Positions 47,962-56,327 of a DNA stretch of 64,000 nt are shown here, in pieces. The notes beneath the pieces are model-generated. The model was given only the letters and a program-made list of their open reading frames with translations. It had not been told where the DNA came from and did no database searches. Location: NCBI GenBank assembly GCA_014190175.1, contig BJFZ01000004.1:1-64000 (forward strand), written 5' to 3'. Position numbers and translations under genes: made by a program. The stretch is from Actinomycetes bacterium. Lineage in GTDB: Bacteria > Actinomycetota > Actinomycetes > Nanopelagicales > Nanopelagicaceae. Positions within the stretch are counted from its first letter, which is position 1. Each line of letters begins with the position of its first letter.

Positions 47962-48245
47962 TTGCTTGAAATTATCCGATCAAGCAATTCCTGCAAAACA
48001 AAAGTCAATTCAGTCTTTGCCTTAGTTGAGTTTTCTTCAAAATCTTTAAGGAACTTCTCAATAGCTCCTTCTGAAATTGGACCAATTAATGGACCATACT
48101 TGTGGGCAAAATTTTGTTGGACGAAATCACCAAGTGCACGAGCCAAATCGCTACGCAGATCAGATAGCTCAGGTTGCTTACTCTGATTTTTTTGCTCTTT
48201 GGCCGCCCGTTTAATTCCTGCGCTAGCCAATTCTTCCGAATTCAC
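47958..48245 (-). CDS. Small helical protein of unknown function
   Basis: Protein of 95 residues, charged and predicted helical: a basic, Lys/Gln-rich start followed by SDLRSDLARALGDFVQQNFA and a C-terminal helix pair ending LTFVLQELLDRIISSK. I do not recognise a family. It starts at a GTG with GAGGAG 6 nt before it, a clear Shine-Dalgarno in contrast to many neighbours. It is translationally coupled to the glutaredoxin-like gene, which suggests but does not show a shared role. Confidence 0.65.
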   Translation of the reverse strand: MNSEELASAGIKRAAKEQKNQSKQPELSDLRSDLARALGDFVQQNFAHKYGPLIGPISEGAIEKFLKDFEENSTKAKTELTFVLQELLDRIISSK

Positions 48246-48276
48246 TTCAAGCTCCTCTTGAGTCCAATAAAACTGC

Positions 48277-48282
48277 TACGGT
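48277..48282 (+). promoter_or_regulatory. Candidate leaderless -10 (TACGGT)
   Basis: TANNNT hexamer ending 6 nt before ATG 48289 of the secreted metalloprotease-like gene, which has no Shine-Dalgarno. Confidence 0.5.
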
Positions 48283-48288
48283 TTTTCC

Positions 48289-50673
48289 ATGAAGCGGGCT
48301 AAATCAATAAGCGTAATTGTAGGGCTGCTCGCCACTTTGCTGCTACCGCTAGCCCCAACCGCTTCGGCCTTAACACCTCAATCAATAATTGCACCGTTGC
48401 AAGTCACATATGCCGGTGCTACCACAAAGTTAAGTTCCACTTATGTTCCCTTTAATGATCCAAATTTAGATCCCAAATCAAAGTTTGAAGTTAATTTCTT
48501 AACCGAATCTAGAACTCCATGGCCAGAGCCGGCAAAAAAAGCATTTTTACGCGCAGCTCAAATCTGGTCATACCTTTTTGAATCCAATGTCACTATAACT
48601 GTCGATGCTTACTGGTCACCACTTGATCGCGGCATTCTCGGAAATGCCAGACCTGGTGGTCCCAAAGGTGGCGGATATTTTAAGGATTTCCCTGGTGCTC
48701 CTGAAAAAAATCTCTGGTACCCAGCTGCACTTGTCAATTCATTGGCTAGTGATAAAAAAGATCAAGATGAATTAAATGCCGAGATAACTGCCCGCTTTAA
48801 CTCAAACCCTGCTAACGTAAATTGGTATTTCGGTACCGATGGAAAAGATGCTGTAGGGCAATTTGATTTCTTAAGTGCTGTACTCCACGAATTAGGACAT
48901 GGACTTGGCATTATCTCTACCGAAACCTTTAATGACCGTTTTGGTACTTTTGCAAATGACTCACCGAGTATCTTCGCAGGATTTGTTGCAAATGAAGCAG
49001 GGCGCAGATTATCTGATCTTGCAGCCACGATTCCTGAATTCGGTACATATGTAACATCGCCGCTCTATTGGGTTGGCTCACAAGGAATATTGGCTAATAA
49101 CGGTACTAAGCCAAAACTTTACACACCTGCTCAATACAAAACTGGCTCTTCAGTAAGCCACTTGGATGATGAATTGTTTCCGAAAAGTGCAATTAATGGG
49201 TTAATGAGTTCCACCATAGATATGCAACAAGCAATCCATGATCCAGGACCAGTGGTAATTGCAATGCTAAAAGATATGCGTGGGAAAGCTCCGGTAACTC
49301 GCATTAGCGAGATTCGTAATCTGCACACTATTGCTGGAAATAAGGCAATTACTTTATCTTTTGATCCCCCTGAAGAATCAATCAGGCAAGATATTACTTC
49401 CTATCAAATCAAAGTTTATCCCGGAAACCAAATTATTACTGTTACTAAATCGCCAGTAACGATTCCACAGTTGTCTCCCGGATTGCCCTACTACTTTGGG
49501 GTTACCGCGATTTCAAATGGCTTCCAAAGTAAAGAAGTTACCTCATCGGTTGTTGTTCCTGAGGACAGTTGGGTTAAGAAAGTAATTGATTCAGATTCAG
49601 ATGCTCGATTTACGGCTAGTACAATTTACTCAGGTAAGCAAACTTTAATTTACACTGATTCAAAAAGTGGTTATTTGATAATGAATCAATTTGATGGAAA
49701 GGTTTGGAAGCGAAAAATTGTAGATGGTGATTCTACTAAATTAGGAAAGCGCAATAATAATCTAAATGGGCGCCTTTCTGTCTGCTTAACAAATCCAGGA
49801 AAGAAAGAGAAGTTGCATATTTTCTATACAGATACGGTTGAAAAGGATCTATTACATGCAACTTTTGATGGGAAAAAATGGAGTTATGAAACAGTTGACG
49901 GAGATGGAGCTGCAATCCAAGATTATCGTGAAACTATTCGGACTAAAACTGCAAGTAATGTAAATGTGTCAAATGCTTGCGTGGCAACTACTCAAGGATT
50001 ACAAGTATTTTATCGAGATGACTCACAAGGAATCTTGCTTGGTGCCACATTACTTAAAACTGGTTGGAGTTATGAAATAGTAGATGGGGATAAATTAACT
50101 GGTGGTCGAAGTGAAGGTGACGTCGCATTCCGTCTTGCGGCGGTAACCACTGGAAAGAAAATTCATTTGCTTTATGACTCAGTTCTAGCTTCCCCAGAGA
50201 AGAAACCAATTCAAGGCGATATTCGCTATGCAACCAGAAGTAGTGTTTCCCCACTTGACTGGCAATACACAACGGTCGAAGCGGGCAAACGTGAGATACC
50301 TGTAGCCGGTTTTGATTTAGGGCTTACCGTAAATGGTTCGGAAATTCGTGCCATTTGGTATGCCTCTTCTGCTGCAACTATTTCAAAAGCTGATCGCATT
50401 CACTGGACTGATTTAACTGCTCCAGGAATTATTTCGGAATTTGTTCCGACATCAAGCCCGGTTTCACCAATTTCACTCACAGCAAGCACTGCAATTTACG
50501 GGTGTGAAGATCGACTTTGTTCCTTAGATTTGATCACTAAAAAAAGTACTCTTGCAAATGACACTGCTATAGATAAGAGCATTTCAGCATCTTGGATCAA
50601 AATTAAAAGCAGAGATTACGCCTTTGTAAATATTGATGGTAAGGCGACTTTACTTACTAAGCCCTTAAGTTAG
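48289..50673 (+). CDS. Secreted metalloprotease-like protein with FN3 and propeller-like domains
   Basis: Exported protein of 794 residues: signal peptide (about 1-27), a zinc-peptidase-like domain with LSAVLHELGHGLGIIS (His200, Glu201, His204), a fibronectin type III-like domain (about 338-425), and a C-terminal half of repeated beta strands (VDGDSTKLGKR, TVDGDGAAI, IVDGDKLTGGR at about 90-residue spacing or less) resembling a propeller. The normal metzincin third His (HExxHxxGxxH) is Ser here; His291 in SVSHLDDEL followed by Met306 (NGLMSS) could replace it. It probably acts outside the cell on proteins or polysaccharide-bound substrates; activity is inferred. Confidence 0.7.
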   Translation: MKRAKSISVIVGLLATLLLPLAPTASALTPQSIIAPLQVTYAGATTKLSSTYVPFNDPNLDPKSKFEVNFLTESRTPWPEPAKKAFLRAAQIWSYLFESNVTITVDAYWSPLDRGILGNARPGGPKGGGYFKDFPGAPEKNLWYPAALVNSLASDKKDQDELNAEITARFNSNPANVNWYFGTDGKDAVGQFDFLSAVLHELGHGLGIISTETFNDRFGTFANDSPSIFAGFVANEAGRRLSDLAATIPEFGTYVTSPLYWVGSQGILANNGTKPKLYTPAQYKTGSSVSHLDDELFPKSAINGLMSSTIDMQQAIHDPGPVVIAMLKDMRGKAPVTRISEIRNLHTIAGNKAITLSFDPPEESIRQDITSYQIKVYPGNQIITVTKSPVTIPQLSPGLPYYFGVTAISNGFQSKEVTSSVVVPEDSWVKKVIDSDSDARFTASTIYSGKQTLIYTDSKSGYLIMNQFDGKVWKRKIVDGDSTKLGKRNNNLNGRLSVCLTNPGKKEKLHIFYTDTVEKDLLHATFDGKKWSYETVDGDGAAIQDYRETIRTKTASNVNVSNACVATTQGLQVFYRDDSQGILLGATLLKTGWSYEIVDGDKLTGGRSEGDVAFRLAAVTTGKKIHLLYDSVLASPEKKPIQGDIRYATRSSVSPLDWQYTTVEAGKREIPVAGFDLGLTVNGSEIRAIWYASSAATISKADRIHWTDLTAPGIISEFVPTSSPVSPISLTASTAIYGCEDRLCSLDLITKKSTLANDTAIDKSISASWIKIKSRDYAFVNIDGKATLLTKPLS

Positions 50674-50704
50674 TTAAAGTAGCAGATTTACTTAAATTAT
50701 TTAA

Positions 50705-50803
50705 TTATTTTGCGTTACGTCTTTGAATTCTGGTGCGCTTTAGCAACTTCTTATGTTTTTTCTTAGCCATTCTTTTGCGACGCTTCTTGATTACTGAACC
50801 CAT
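50705..50803 (-). CDS. Small ribosomal protein bS22 (AURKAIP1/COX24-like)
   Basis: Very short gene (32 codons) read directly from the sequence. The product begins [19 protein letters not shown] and ends [10 protein letters not shown]; it is almost entirely basic and matches the actinobacterial bS22/AURKAIP1-COX24 family found on mycobacterial 30S subunits. AAAGGAG stands 6-7 nt before the ATG. In actinobacteria it is often near proC, as here. It would be missed by any length cut-off above 33 residues. Confidence 0.93.
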   Translation of the reverse strand: MGSVIKKRRKRMAKKKHKKLLKRTRIQRRNAK

Positions 50804-50916
50804 GTATCACTCCTTTAGAAATTTTTTGCAACGCCCGATTGAAGAATTTTAATTAGGGTCAGAGATTACCCTGTTGGGAGAAGAGTGCTAAATTGTGGAT
50901 ATTTAGCCCTAAAACC

Positions 50917-52236
50917 CTAAAATGGGAGCTGGGTCAAGACAAATGTGCCGTCAGCGGCACGAGTTGCCACGCAGGTACCCAAGCCAGATTGAGATCGTAA
51001 GCCAAGGATTTCGGCACTCAGTGGAATGCGACCACCGAATACACCTAATATTGGCTCGCCTTTTTTATCAAATTGATACACCACTACATCCCCCGCTTTG
51101 GCTTTCAAGAGTGCGTTGGTTTGTGTGGTTAGCACAGCAACCACTGATGAAGTGTTTACCGCTGCAGTTGCTCCTGCATACCGCTTACTCCATAGCACCG
51201 AACCAGTGCTTGAGAATTGGGAAATTACCGCCTCGGTTAAAATTTTAGTCACTGAGGTTCCCCCGACGGTTAGATTTCCCGCAGCACTTTTCCAAGCTCG
51301 TGTTGCACCTACGCCATTACTTCTGACACTTTTTAATATCTTTCCATCGGTCGGTGAAACATTAAGAATGATTCCATCTACTTTCCCAATTACCGGTTTT
51401 TTCGCAAGTACTTCTGCACTGTGGCCAACTAAAGTTAGAGTTTTATCTTTATTTAAGACTCCAGAAGCTAAAGTAGTGGCAGATTTTCCAAAGTAAAATT
51501 TTGTTCCAAATTCACCTGCACTAGTAAGTGATTGCATAAAAGAACGTTCGCCACCAGTTTTGGTGATTTCAATTCCAATTAAATACACAACCGCGCTACC
51601 AGGGATGATCGCAGTTACATATCCAAAATTACTTAAAGCAATTGCAAACCGATTGAGCAGCACTCCACTTTTATCTACTTGTGTAACAGTTACAAATTTT
51701 AAATCTTTTCGAATCGGTTTGACACTTTGTGCAGTGACTGTGTCAGGGTTCAAAGTTTGCACTGTTGGAGTTTGATTACTTTCAATTGGTTGCGATTCAG
51801 CAGAGGCAGATGAACTATCCGGAGAGAGTAAAGTAGGTGGATTTTCGGCACTTTGGGCCAATCCCGCAATCCAAATCTGCTCTTTTGAATCCACCGCGAT
51901 TGCTGTTGCGACATCATCTTCCGATGTTCCAACCCGAAGTGACCAAACATTTCCTCCTGAAGAATCAAAAGCACTAACCCATGAATCAACGCCGCCTAGA
52001 GGACCTAGAGGACCTAAAGGAGTTGTACCAAGAAAATCTCCAACCACATTGCCTGCAACTATCCAATTCTTTTTGGTAGAAGTAATTCCAATAATTTCGT
52101 CATTTTGGTTGCCAGAAATTGTCGTACTAAAAAATGGGGGTACCACTTTTGGTGAAAAAGTTGCCGCATAAGCGTTTGGAGTAAATAAGAGTGAAAAACT
52201 TACTGCAATAAAAAGTGTTCGCCTCAGCTTTGTCAC
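50917..52236 (-). CDS. Secreted repeat protein, propeller-like, function unknown
   Basis: Exported protein of 439 residues. A signal peptide (LRRTLFIAVSFSLLFTPNAYA, written in part, residues about 4-24) is followed by beta-rich repeats of the kind found in SBBP/PQQ-like propellers (GGVDSWVSAFDSSGGNVWSL, TAIAVDSKEQIWIAGLA, SVLWSKRYAGATAAV). A Ser/Pro/Glu-rich insert sits at about 130-165. A 27-bp tandem repeat encodes Pro-Leu-Gly three times near residue 75. Its start overlaps the proC stop by 4 nt, so it is expressed from the proC transcript, an odd partner. No catalytic motif is seen. Confidence 0.6.
   Translation of the reverse strand: MTKLRRTLFIAVSFSLLFTPNAYAATFSPKVVPPFFSTTISGNQNDEIIGITSTKKNWIVAGNVVGDFLGTTPLGPLGPLGGVDSWVSAFDSSGGNVWSLRVGTSEDDVATAIAVDSKEQIWIAGLAQSAENPPTLLSPDSSSASAESQPIESNQTPTVQTLNPDTVTAQSVKPIRKDLKFVTVTQVDKSGVLLNRFAIALSNFGYVTAIIPGSAVVYLIGIEITKTGGERSFMQSLTSAGEFGTKFYFGKSATTLASGVLNKDKTLTLVGHSAEVLAKKPVIGKVDGIILNVSPTDGKILKSVRSNGVGATRAWKSAAGNLTVGGTSVTKILTEAVISQFSSTGSVLWSKRYAGATAAVNTSSVVAVLTTQTNALLKAKAGDVVVYQFDKKGEPILGVFGGRIPLSAEILGLRSQSGLGTCVATRAADGTFVLTQLPF
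51995..52021. repeat. 3 x 9-bp in-frame tandem repeat
   Basis: CCTAGAGGA twice plus CCTAAAGGA (one mismatch), encoding Pro-Leu-Gly three times on the minus strand inside the secreted repeat protein. Confidence 0.88.
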
Positions 52237-53036
52237 CCCTGAGCTAATTCGCGCGAACGATCACGCGCTGCCAAAAGTGCGGCACTAAATATCTCATGAA
52301 TTCCGCGCTCATTTAAAGTTTTAAGTGCAGCAGCAGTTGTTCCATTTGGACTTGTAACATTTTCGCGCAAGGTTGTTGGTGTTTTCCCTGAATCTCGCAA
52401 CATCGTTGCAGCACCGTAAATAGTCTGAATACTTAATTGATTTGCATCCTCAGGTGTCAGGCCTAACTCAATTCCAGCTGCAACCATTGCTTCGATTATT
52501 AGAAAAAAGTAAGCCGGTCCTGATCCACTTAGTGCAGTAACTGCATCTTGCAAATGCTCTTCAACGCGAATCACTTTGCCTGTGCCATTCAATAGTTTTT
52601 CGGCGAGCGCTAAATCTTTTTCACTGCAATGAGTGCCGCCAGAAATGGCTGCCATTCCTTCACCAACTAATGCTGGGGTATTTGGCATTACCCGGATAAC
52701 TGGAACTTTCTTACCTTTAAGCGCGGTTTCAATCCCATCAATTTTTTTACCGGCTGCAAGGCTAATTAGTACAGTCTCTGCAGATATCTGATCTGAAATT
52801 TCGGCAACGCTCGTCGCCAAATCTTGCGGTTTAACGATTAAAAATATTGCCGCGAATCCTGATACTGCCTCTAGCCCGGAGAGTTCACCAACACCATATT
52901 GCGCACAAATCTCTTTACTTCGCTCTTGCCGCTTTTCTAATATCGAAATAGAACTGGGCACGGTTCCTGATTTTATGAGTCCGGCGATAATCGCCTCTCC
53001 CATTGCACCAGCGCCGATGATCAATATCTGGCTCAT
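52233..53036 (-). CDS. proC: Pyrroline-5-carboxylate reductase ProC
   Basis: NAD(P)H-dependent last enzyme of proline synthesis, about 267 residues. The N-terminal Rossmann motif (ILIIGAGAMGEAIIAGLI), MPNTPALVGEGMAAISGG, the central ALSGSGPAYFFLIIEAMVAA signature and VTSPNGTTAAAL near the end are complete. ATG 53036 was chosen over an upstream TTG/ATG-rich extension because it gives the family's usual beginning and TAGGCT ends 7 nt before it, consistent with a leaderless mRNA. Its stop overlaps the next secreted protein gene. Confidence 0.95.
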   Translation of the reverse strand: MSQILIIGAGAMGEAIIAGLIKSGTVPSSISILEKRQERSKEICAQYGVGELSGLEAVSGFAAIFLIVKPQDLATSVAEISDQISAETVLISLAAGKKIDGIETALKGKKVPVIRVMPNTPALVGEGMAAISGGTHCSEKDLALAEKLLNGTGKVIRVEEHLQDAVTALSGSGPAYFFLIIEAMVAAGIELGLTPEDANQLSIQTIYGAATMLRDSGKTPTTLRENVTSPNGTTAAALKTLNERGIHEIFSAALLAARDRSRELAQG

Positions 53037-53043
53037 AAGGCAG

Positions 53044-53049
53044 AGCCTA
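53044..53049 (-). promoter_or_regulatory. Candidate leaderless -10 (TAGGCT) of proC
   Basis: TANNNT hexamer ending 7 nt before ATG 53036; no Shine-Dalgarno is present. Confidence 0.5.
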
Positions 53050-53139
53050 CAACGCCAACATCTCGACAGGTCGGTAAGCCAACTTAAAGCCAGCACCCAC
53101 CCAATTCCTACCGATGTAACGAGAACCTAAAAAAGCCTC

Positions 53140-53145
53140 TACCCT
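53140..53145 (+). promoter_or_regulatory. Candidate leaderless -10 (TACCCT)
   Basis: TANNNT hexamer ending 8 nt before ATG 53154 of the Cys-rich protein gene; no Shine-Dalgarno is present. Confidence 0.45.
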
Positions 53146-53153
53146 TGTGCCTT

Positions 53154-53987
53154 ATGCCTGAGGTAGTAATTGATTTCCCGCGCGACTGGGTTGAATTTGA
53201 TAACCCTGCAGATCCATTTGGTGAGCGTTTTCGTTGTGATTTAACTTGGCTTACCTCTAATTGGACCTGCATTTATGGCAATGGTTGTAAGGGAATTTAC
53301 GCTGATCGTCCTAATGATGGATGTTGTTCTGAAGGTGCGATTTACTCTGGTAAAAAAGATGAAGAAAGAGTCCTTAAATTTGCTAAAAAATTAAAAAAAT
53401 CTCAATGGCAGTACTTTGACAAAGCCCAACCTAAGAAAAAAGGTGGCAAATTAAAGATCTCTGAAGTAGATGGAGATGGTGAGCGAAAAACTCGAAAAGT
53501 AGAAGAGGGTTGCATCTTCTTAAATCGAAAAGGTCATACTGCTGAAGGTTTCACTGGGGATTTTGGTTGCGTTCTACACCATCTTGCTCAAAGCGAAGGT
53601 GTCCACTTTGTTAAGACAAAGCCTGATGTATGTTGGCAATTACCAATTCGCCGGAGTTTTGAAAAAGTTGATCTCGGCGATGATGTAGAAGTGTCAGTCA
53701 CAGTTATAGGTGAATATGAAAGTCGCGGTTGGGGACCTGGTGGCGAAGATTTTCACTGGTACTGCACCAGTAACTCTGACGCACATGTTGGCAAAGATCC
53801 GGTCTACATCTCAAATGAAGCAGAACTTACTGAATTGATGGGCAAAAAAGCTTATGCGGAATTGAAGCAGATTTGCGATGCTCGGATGGAAATTAAACGG
53901 GCTGCATCTCCGAAGTTGTTGCCATTTCTACTTGAGCATCCAGCCACAACTTTGGCCCGCAAAGAGGCTGCCGCAAGAATTCAATAG
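53154..53987 (+). CDS. Conserved Cys-rich protein of unknown function
   Basis: Cytosolic protein of about 277 residues with an unusual number of cysteines. Near the N-terminus (about residues 20-60) it has FRCDLTWLTSNWTCIYGNGC and NDGCCSEGA, and later CIFLNR, GCVLHHLAQ and DVCWQLPIRR. The spacing resembles YkgJ/DUF3109-type putative metal-binding proteins, but I cannot confirm the family. A Lys-rich loop lies at about 75-105. I use ATG 53154; the frame could also begin at TTG 53145. It lies between proC (divergent) and radA (44 bp downstream). Function unknown. Confidence 0.6.
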   Translation: MPEVVIDFPRDWVEFDNPADPFGERFRCDLTWLTSNWTCIYGNGCKGIYADRPNDGCCSEGAIYSGKKDEERVLKFAKKLKKSQWQYFDKAQPKKKGGKLKISEVDGDGERKTRKVEEGCIFLNRKGHTAEGFTGDFGCVLHHLAQSEGVHFVKTKPDVCWQLPIRRSFEKVDLGDDVEVSVTVIGEYESRGWGPGGEDFHWYCTSNSDAHVGKDPVYISNEAELTELMGKKAYAELKQICDARMEIKRAASPKLLPFLLEHPATTLARKEAAARIQ

Positions 53988-54019
53988 AAGTTCAATAGCA
54001 AAAGGTCAGTTGTAAGTCG

Positions 54020-54025
54020 TACTCT
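54020..54025 (+). promoter_or_regulatory. Candidate leaderless -10 (TACTCT) of radA
   Basis: TANNNT hexamer ending 6 nt before ATG 54032; no Shine-Dalgarno is present. Confidence 0.5.
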
Positions 54026-54031
54026 TAGAAC

Positions 54032-55393
54032 ATGGCTAAAGCATCGCTCAAAGAGCCCTTCCGCTGTTCAGAATGTGGTTGGAGTACCTCAAAGTGGGTT
54101 GGCCGCTGTGGTGAATGCCAAGCGTGGGGAAGTATTGATGAGGGCACTCGCAAACTTAATGTTGTAGCCGCAGGGGCGGTCACTGCAAATGCACGTCCCA
54201 TTGGTGAAGTTGATTTAGCCGCTGCGCAATCTCGATCAAGTGGTGTCGCGGAGTTAGATCGCACCCTTGGTGGCGGATTAGTTCCTGGCGCTGTGGTTTT
54301 ACTTGCCGGTGAGCCCGGAGTTGGAAAATCTACTTTGCTCTTAACTGTTGCGGCAGAGAGCGCGCGCACTGGATTAACTGCACTCTATGTAACTGGTGAG
54401 GAATCTACGGCGCAAGTTAGATTGCGTGCCGAACGGCTTTCTGCAATTCACCCTTCTCTTTGGTTAGCTGCTGAAAATGAATTGAGTGCTGTTGTTGCAC
54501 ATATTGATGCGGTAAAACCAGATTTGTTAATTATTGACTCAATCCAAACGATGGCTAGTGCTGCTATTGAAGGATCACCTGGTGGCGTGACGCAAGTTCG
54601 CGAAGTTGCAAATACTGCAATTAGAATCGCGAAAGATCGCGGAATAACTGTAATTTTAGTTGGTCACGTTACAAAAGATGGATCAATCGCTGGTCCAAGA
54701 TTGCTCGAACATTTAGTAGATGTAGTACTTAACTTCGAAGGAGATCGCCATTCACGGTTGCGGTTAGTCAGATCAATCAAAAATCGATTTGGGGCAACTG
54801 ATGAAGTTGGATGTTTTGACTTACATGATGGTGGCATCTCAGGTGTAACTGATCCAAGTGGACTTTTCACAACTCGTCATGCCGAACCTGTTCCGGGAAC
54901 TTGCGTCACAGTTGCACTTGAAGGCCGGCGGGCACTTGTTGCCGAGATTCAAGCATTAGTCGGAGTTGAAAAAGATCGTGATTATGGAAACGCCCGTCGA
55001 GTTACCAGCGGATTAGATAGTGCCCGAACCGCAATGACCCTTGCAGTTTTAGAGTTACGTGCAAATACCAAATTAGCAGGAAGAGATGTTTATGTAGCAA
55101 CAGTTGGTGGAATGAAGTTAACCGAACCAGCAGCTGATCTTGCCGCAGCCCTTGCGGTCGCCTCTGCAGCGGTCGGTTTAGCCCTACCCGCAGATTTAAT
55201 TGCAATTGGTGAAGTTGGCCTTGCTGGTGAAATTAGAAAAGTAACGGGTGGTCAACAACGGATAGTTGAGGCAGCCCGACTTGGATTTAAACGCGCATTA
55301 ATTCCGGCCGGAAGTGATATCAAAGTTGCTGGAATTGAAATTGTTGAAGTGCACCGGATATCTCAAGCTCTCGAAAAAGTGAAACTTCTATAG
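54032..55393 (+). CDS. radA: DNA repair protein RadA
   Basis: RecA-like helicase that helps branch migration during recombination, 453 residues. In order: C4 zinc finger (Cys12, 15, 26, 29 in CSECGWSTSKWVGRCGEC), Walker A GEPGVGKST (93-101), the RadA-specific KNRFGATDEVG motif (about 250-260), and a C-terminal Lon-protease-like domain (LPADLIAIGEVGLAGEIRKV). All motifs are intact and length is normal. A leaderless start is suggested by the TACTCT box. It is monocistronic, convergent with the DoxX-Rieske gene. Confidence 0.96.
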   Translation: MAKASLKEPFRCSECGWSTSKWVGRCGECQAWGSIDEGTRKLNVVAAGAVTANARPIGEVDLAAAQSRSSGVAELDRTLGGGLVPGAVVLLAGEPGVGKSTLLLTVAAESARTGLTALYVTGEESTAQVRLRAERLSAIHPSLWLAAENELSAVVAHIDAVKPDLLIIDSIQTMASAAIEGSPGGVTQVREVANTAIRIAKDRGITVILVGHVTKDGSIAGPRLLEHLVDVVLNFEGDRHSRLRLVRSIKNRFGATDEVGCFDLHDGGISGVTDPSGLFTTRHAEPVPGTCVTVALEGRRALVAEIQALVGVEKDRDYGNARRVTSGLDSARTAMTLAVLELRANTKLAGRDVYVATVGGMKLTEPAADLAAALAVASAAVGLALPADLIAIGEVGLAGEIRKVTGGQQRIVEAARLGFKRALIPAGSDIKVAGIEIVEVHRISQALEKVKLL

Positions 55394-55395
55394 CA

Positions 55396-56319
55396 TTAAG
55401 CAGAAACGATGTATTCACCGCTGATCTGCACCGGAATTTCCGTTAATGCAGCGCGAGTTGGTCCAGCGATTGCTTTTCCGTTTTGCAAAGGATCAAATCT
55501 TGCTCCATGACAAGGGCAGATCAATTCTTTGCTAGCGATGTCATAATCCACAGTGCAACCTTGATGGGTGCATACTGCCGAAAAAGCACAAACTGCATCG
55601 GTAGCAGTACGAATTAATATTCCTGGATCACCTGATGTAAGTTTAATTTGCAAAGCAGTACCAACATTTAAATCTGAAATTGCCGCAATTGCATTAGCGG
55701 GAGCACCGCCACCTTGCTTTGTCACAACTTTTGCTGCTGCGGAAGCGATTTTTGCCGGTTTAGCAAAGAAATTTCCTAATGATGCGAATGCGATTGAGAG
55801 CGCACCCACAACTCCAATTCCAATAGCACCTCTTCGATCAACATTTAAAACTCTAGAAATTGTTCGCTTTCTTGGCAAAATTGCTAATGCAAAAACTAAC
55901 CACATAATTAAATATGCGGTGTCAGGGGCTAAGAAATATGGTGTTGTATAAAATGTAGATGAAAGCCAAAGAGATGCTGAAAGTCCGGCACCGGCAACTG
56001 CCGCCAAAAAGGGCAATACTCCAAAAAGAGTTGCTAAACCAATTGCAATTTCGCCAACCAGTGTGCCAGCGCCAACCAGAGTTGCGTGCTCAACCATCTT
56101 ATTTAATAGTGGTGAAATTGGAGATTGTTGTGCAAAGCCGGCAAGTTGCTTGCCAATATAGGTAGTGGCATCTGGATTTAGAAATCCTCCATCAAGAGCC
56201 TTATCAAGACCAGCGTAAGTAAAGGTGATTCCCAACCAAAAGCGCAGTAAGCGCACACTCCAACTCTGATGTATCCAACTTTTAGCAACACCTTGCAAAA
56301 ATTCTTGAACGCTACTCAT
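55396..56319 (-). CDS. DoxX-like membrane domain fused to a Rieske [2Fe-2S] domain
   Basis: Fusion of about 307 residues. The N-terminal half has a DoxX/TQO-small-subunit-like membrane domain (about 22-150; RLLRFWLGITFTYAGLDKAL, four spans), then a twin-Arg-lacking span (about 165-185) and a linker. The C-terminal domain is a Rieske centre: CTHQGC (Cys251, His253, Cys256) and CPCHGARFD (Cys269, Cys271, His272), numbered from the first Met at 56322. DoxD/DoxA proteins are thiosulfate:quinone oxidoreductase parts, so a membrane redox role is likely but the donor is unknown. GGAG is 4 nt before ATG 56319. It follows the SDR gene closely. Confidence 0.82.
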   Translation of the reverse strand: MSSVQEFLQGVAKSWIHQSWSVRLLRFWLGITFTYAGLDKALDGGFLNPDATTYIGKQLAGFAQQSPISPLLNKMVEHATLVGAGTLVGEIAIGLATLFGVLPFLAAVAGAGLSASLWLSSTFYTTPYFLAPDTAYLIMWLVFALAILPRKRTISRVLNVDRRGAIGIGVVGALSIAFASLGNFFAKPAKIASAAAKVVTKQGGGAPANAIAAISDLNVGTALQIKLTSGDPGILIRTATDAVCAFSAVCTHQGCTVDYDIASKELICPCHGARFDPLQNGKAIAGPTRAALTEIPVQISGEYIVSA

Positions 56320-56327
56320 CATGCTCC

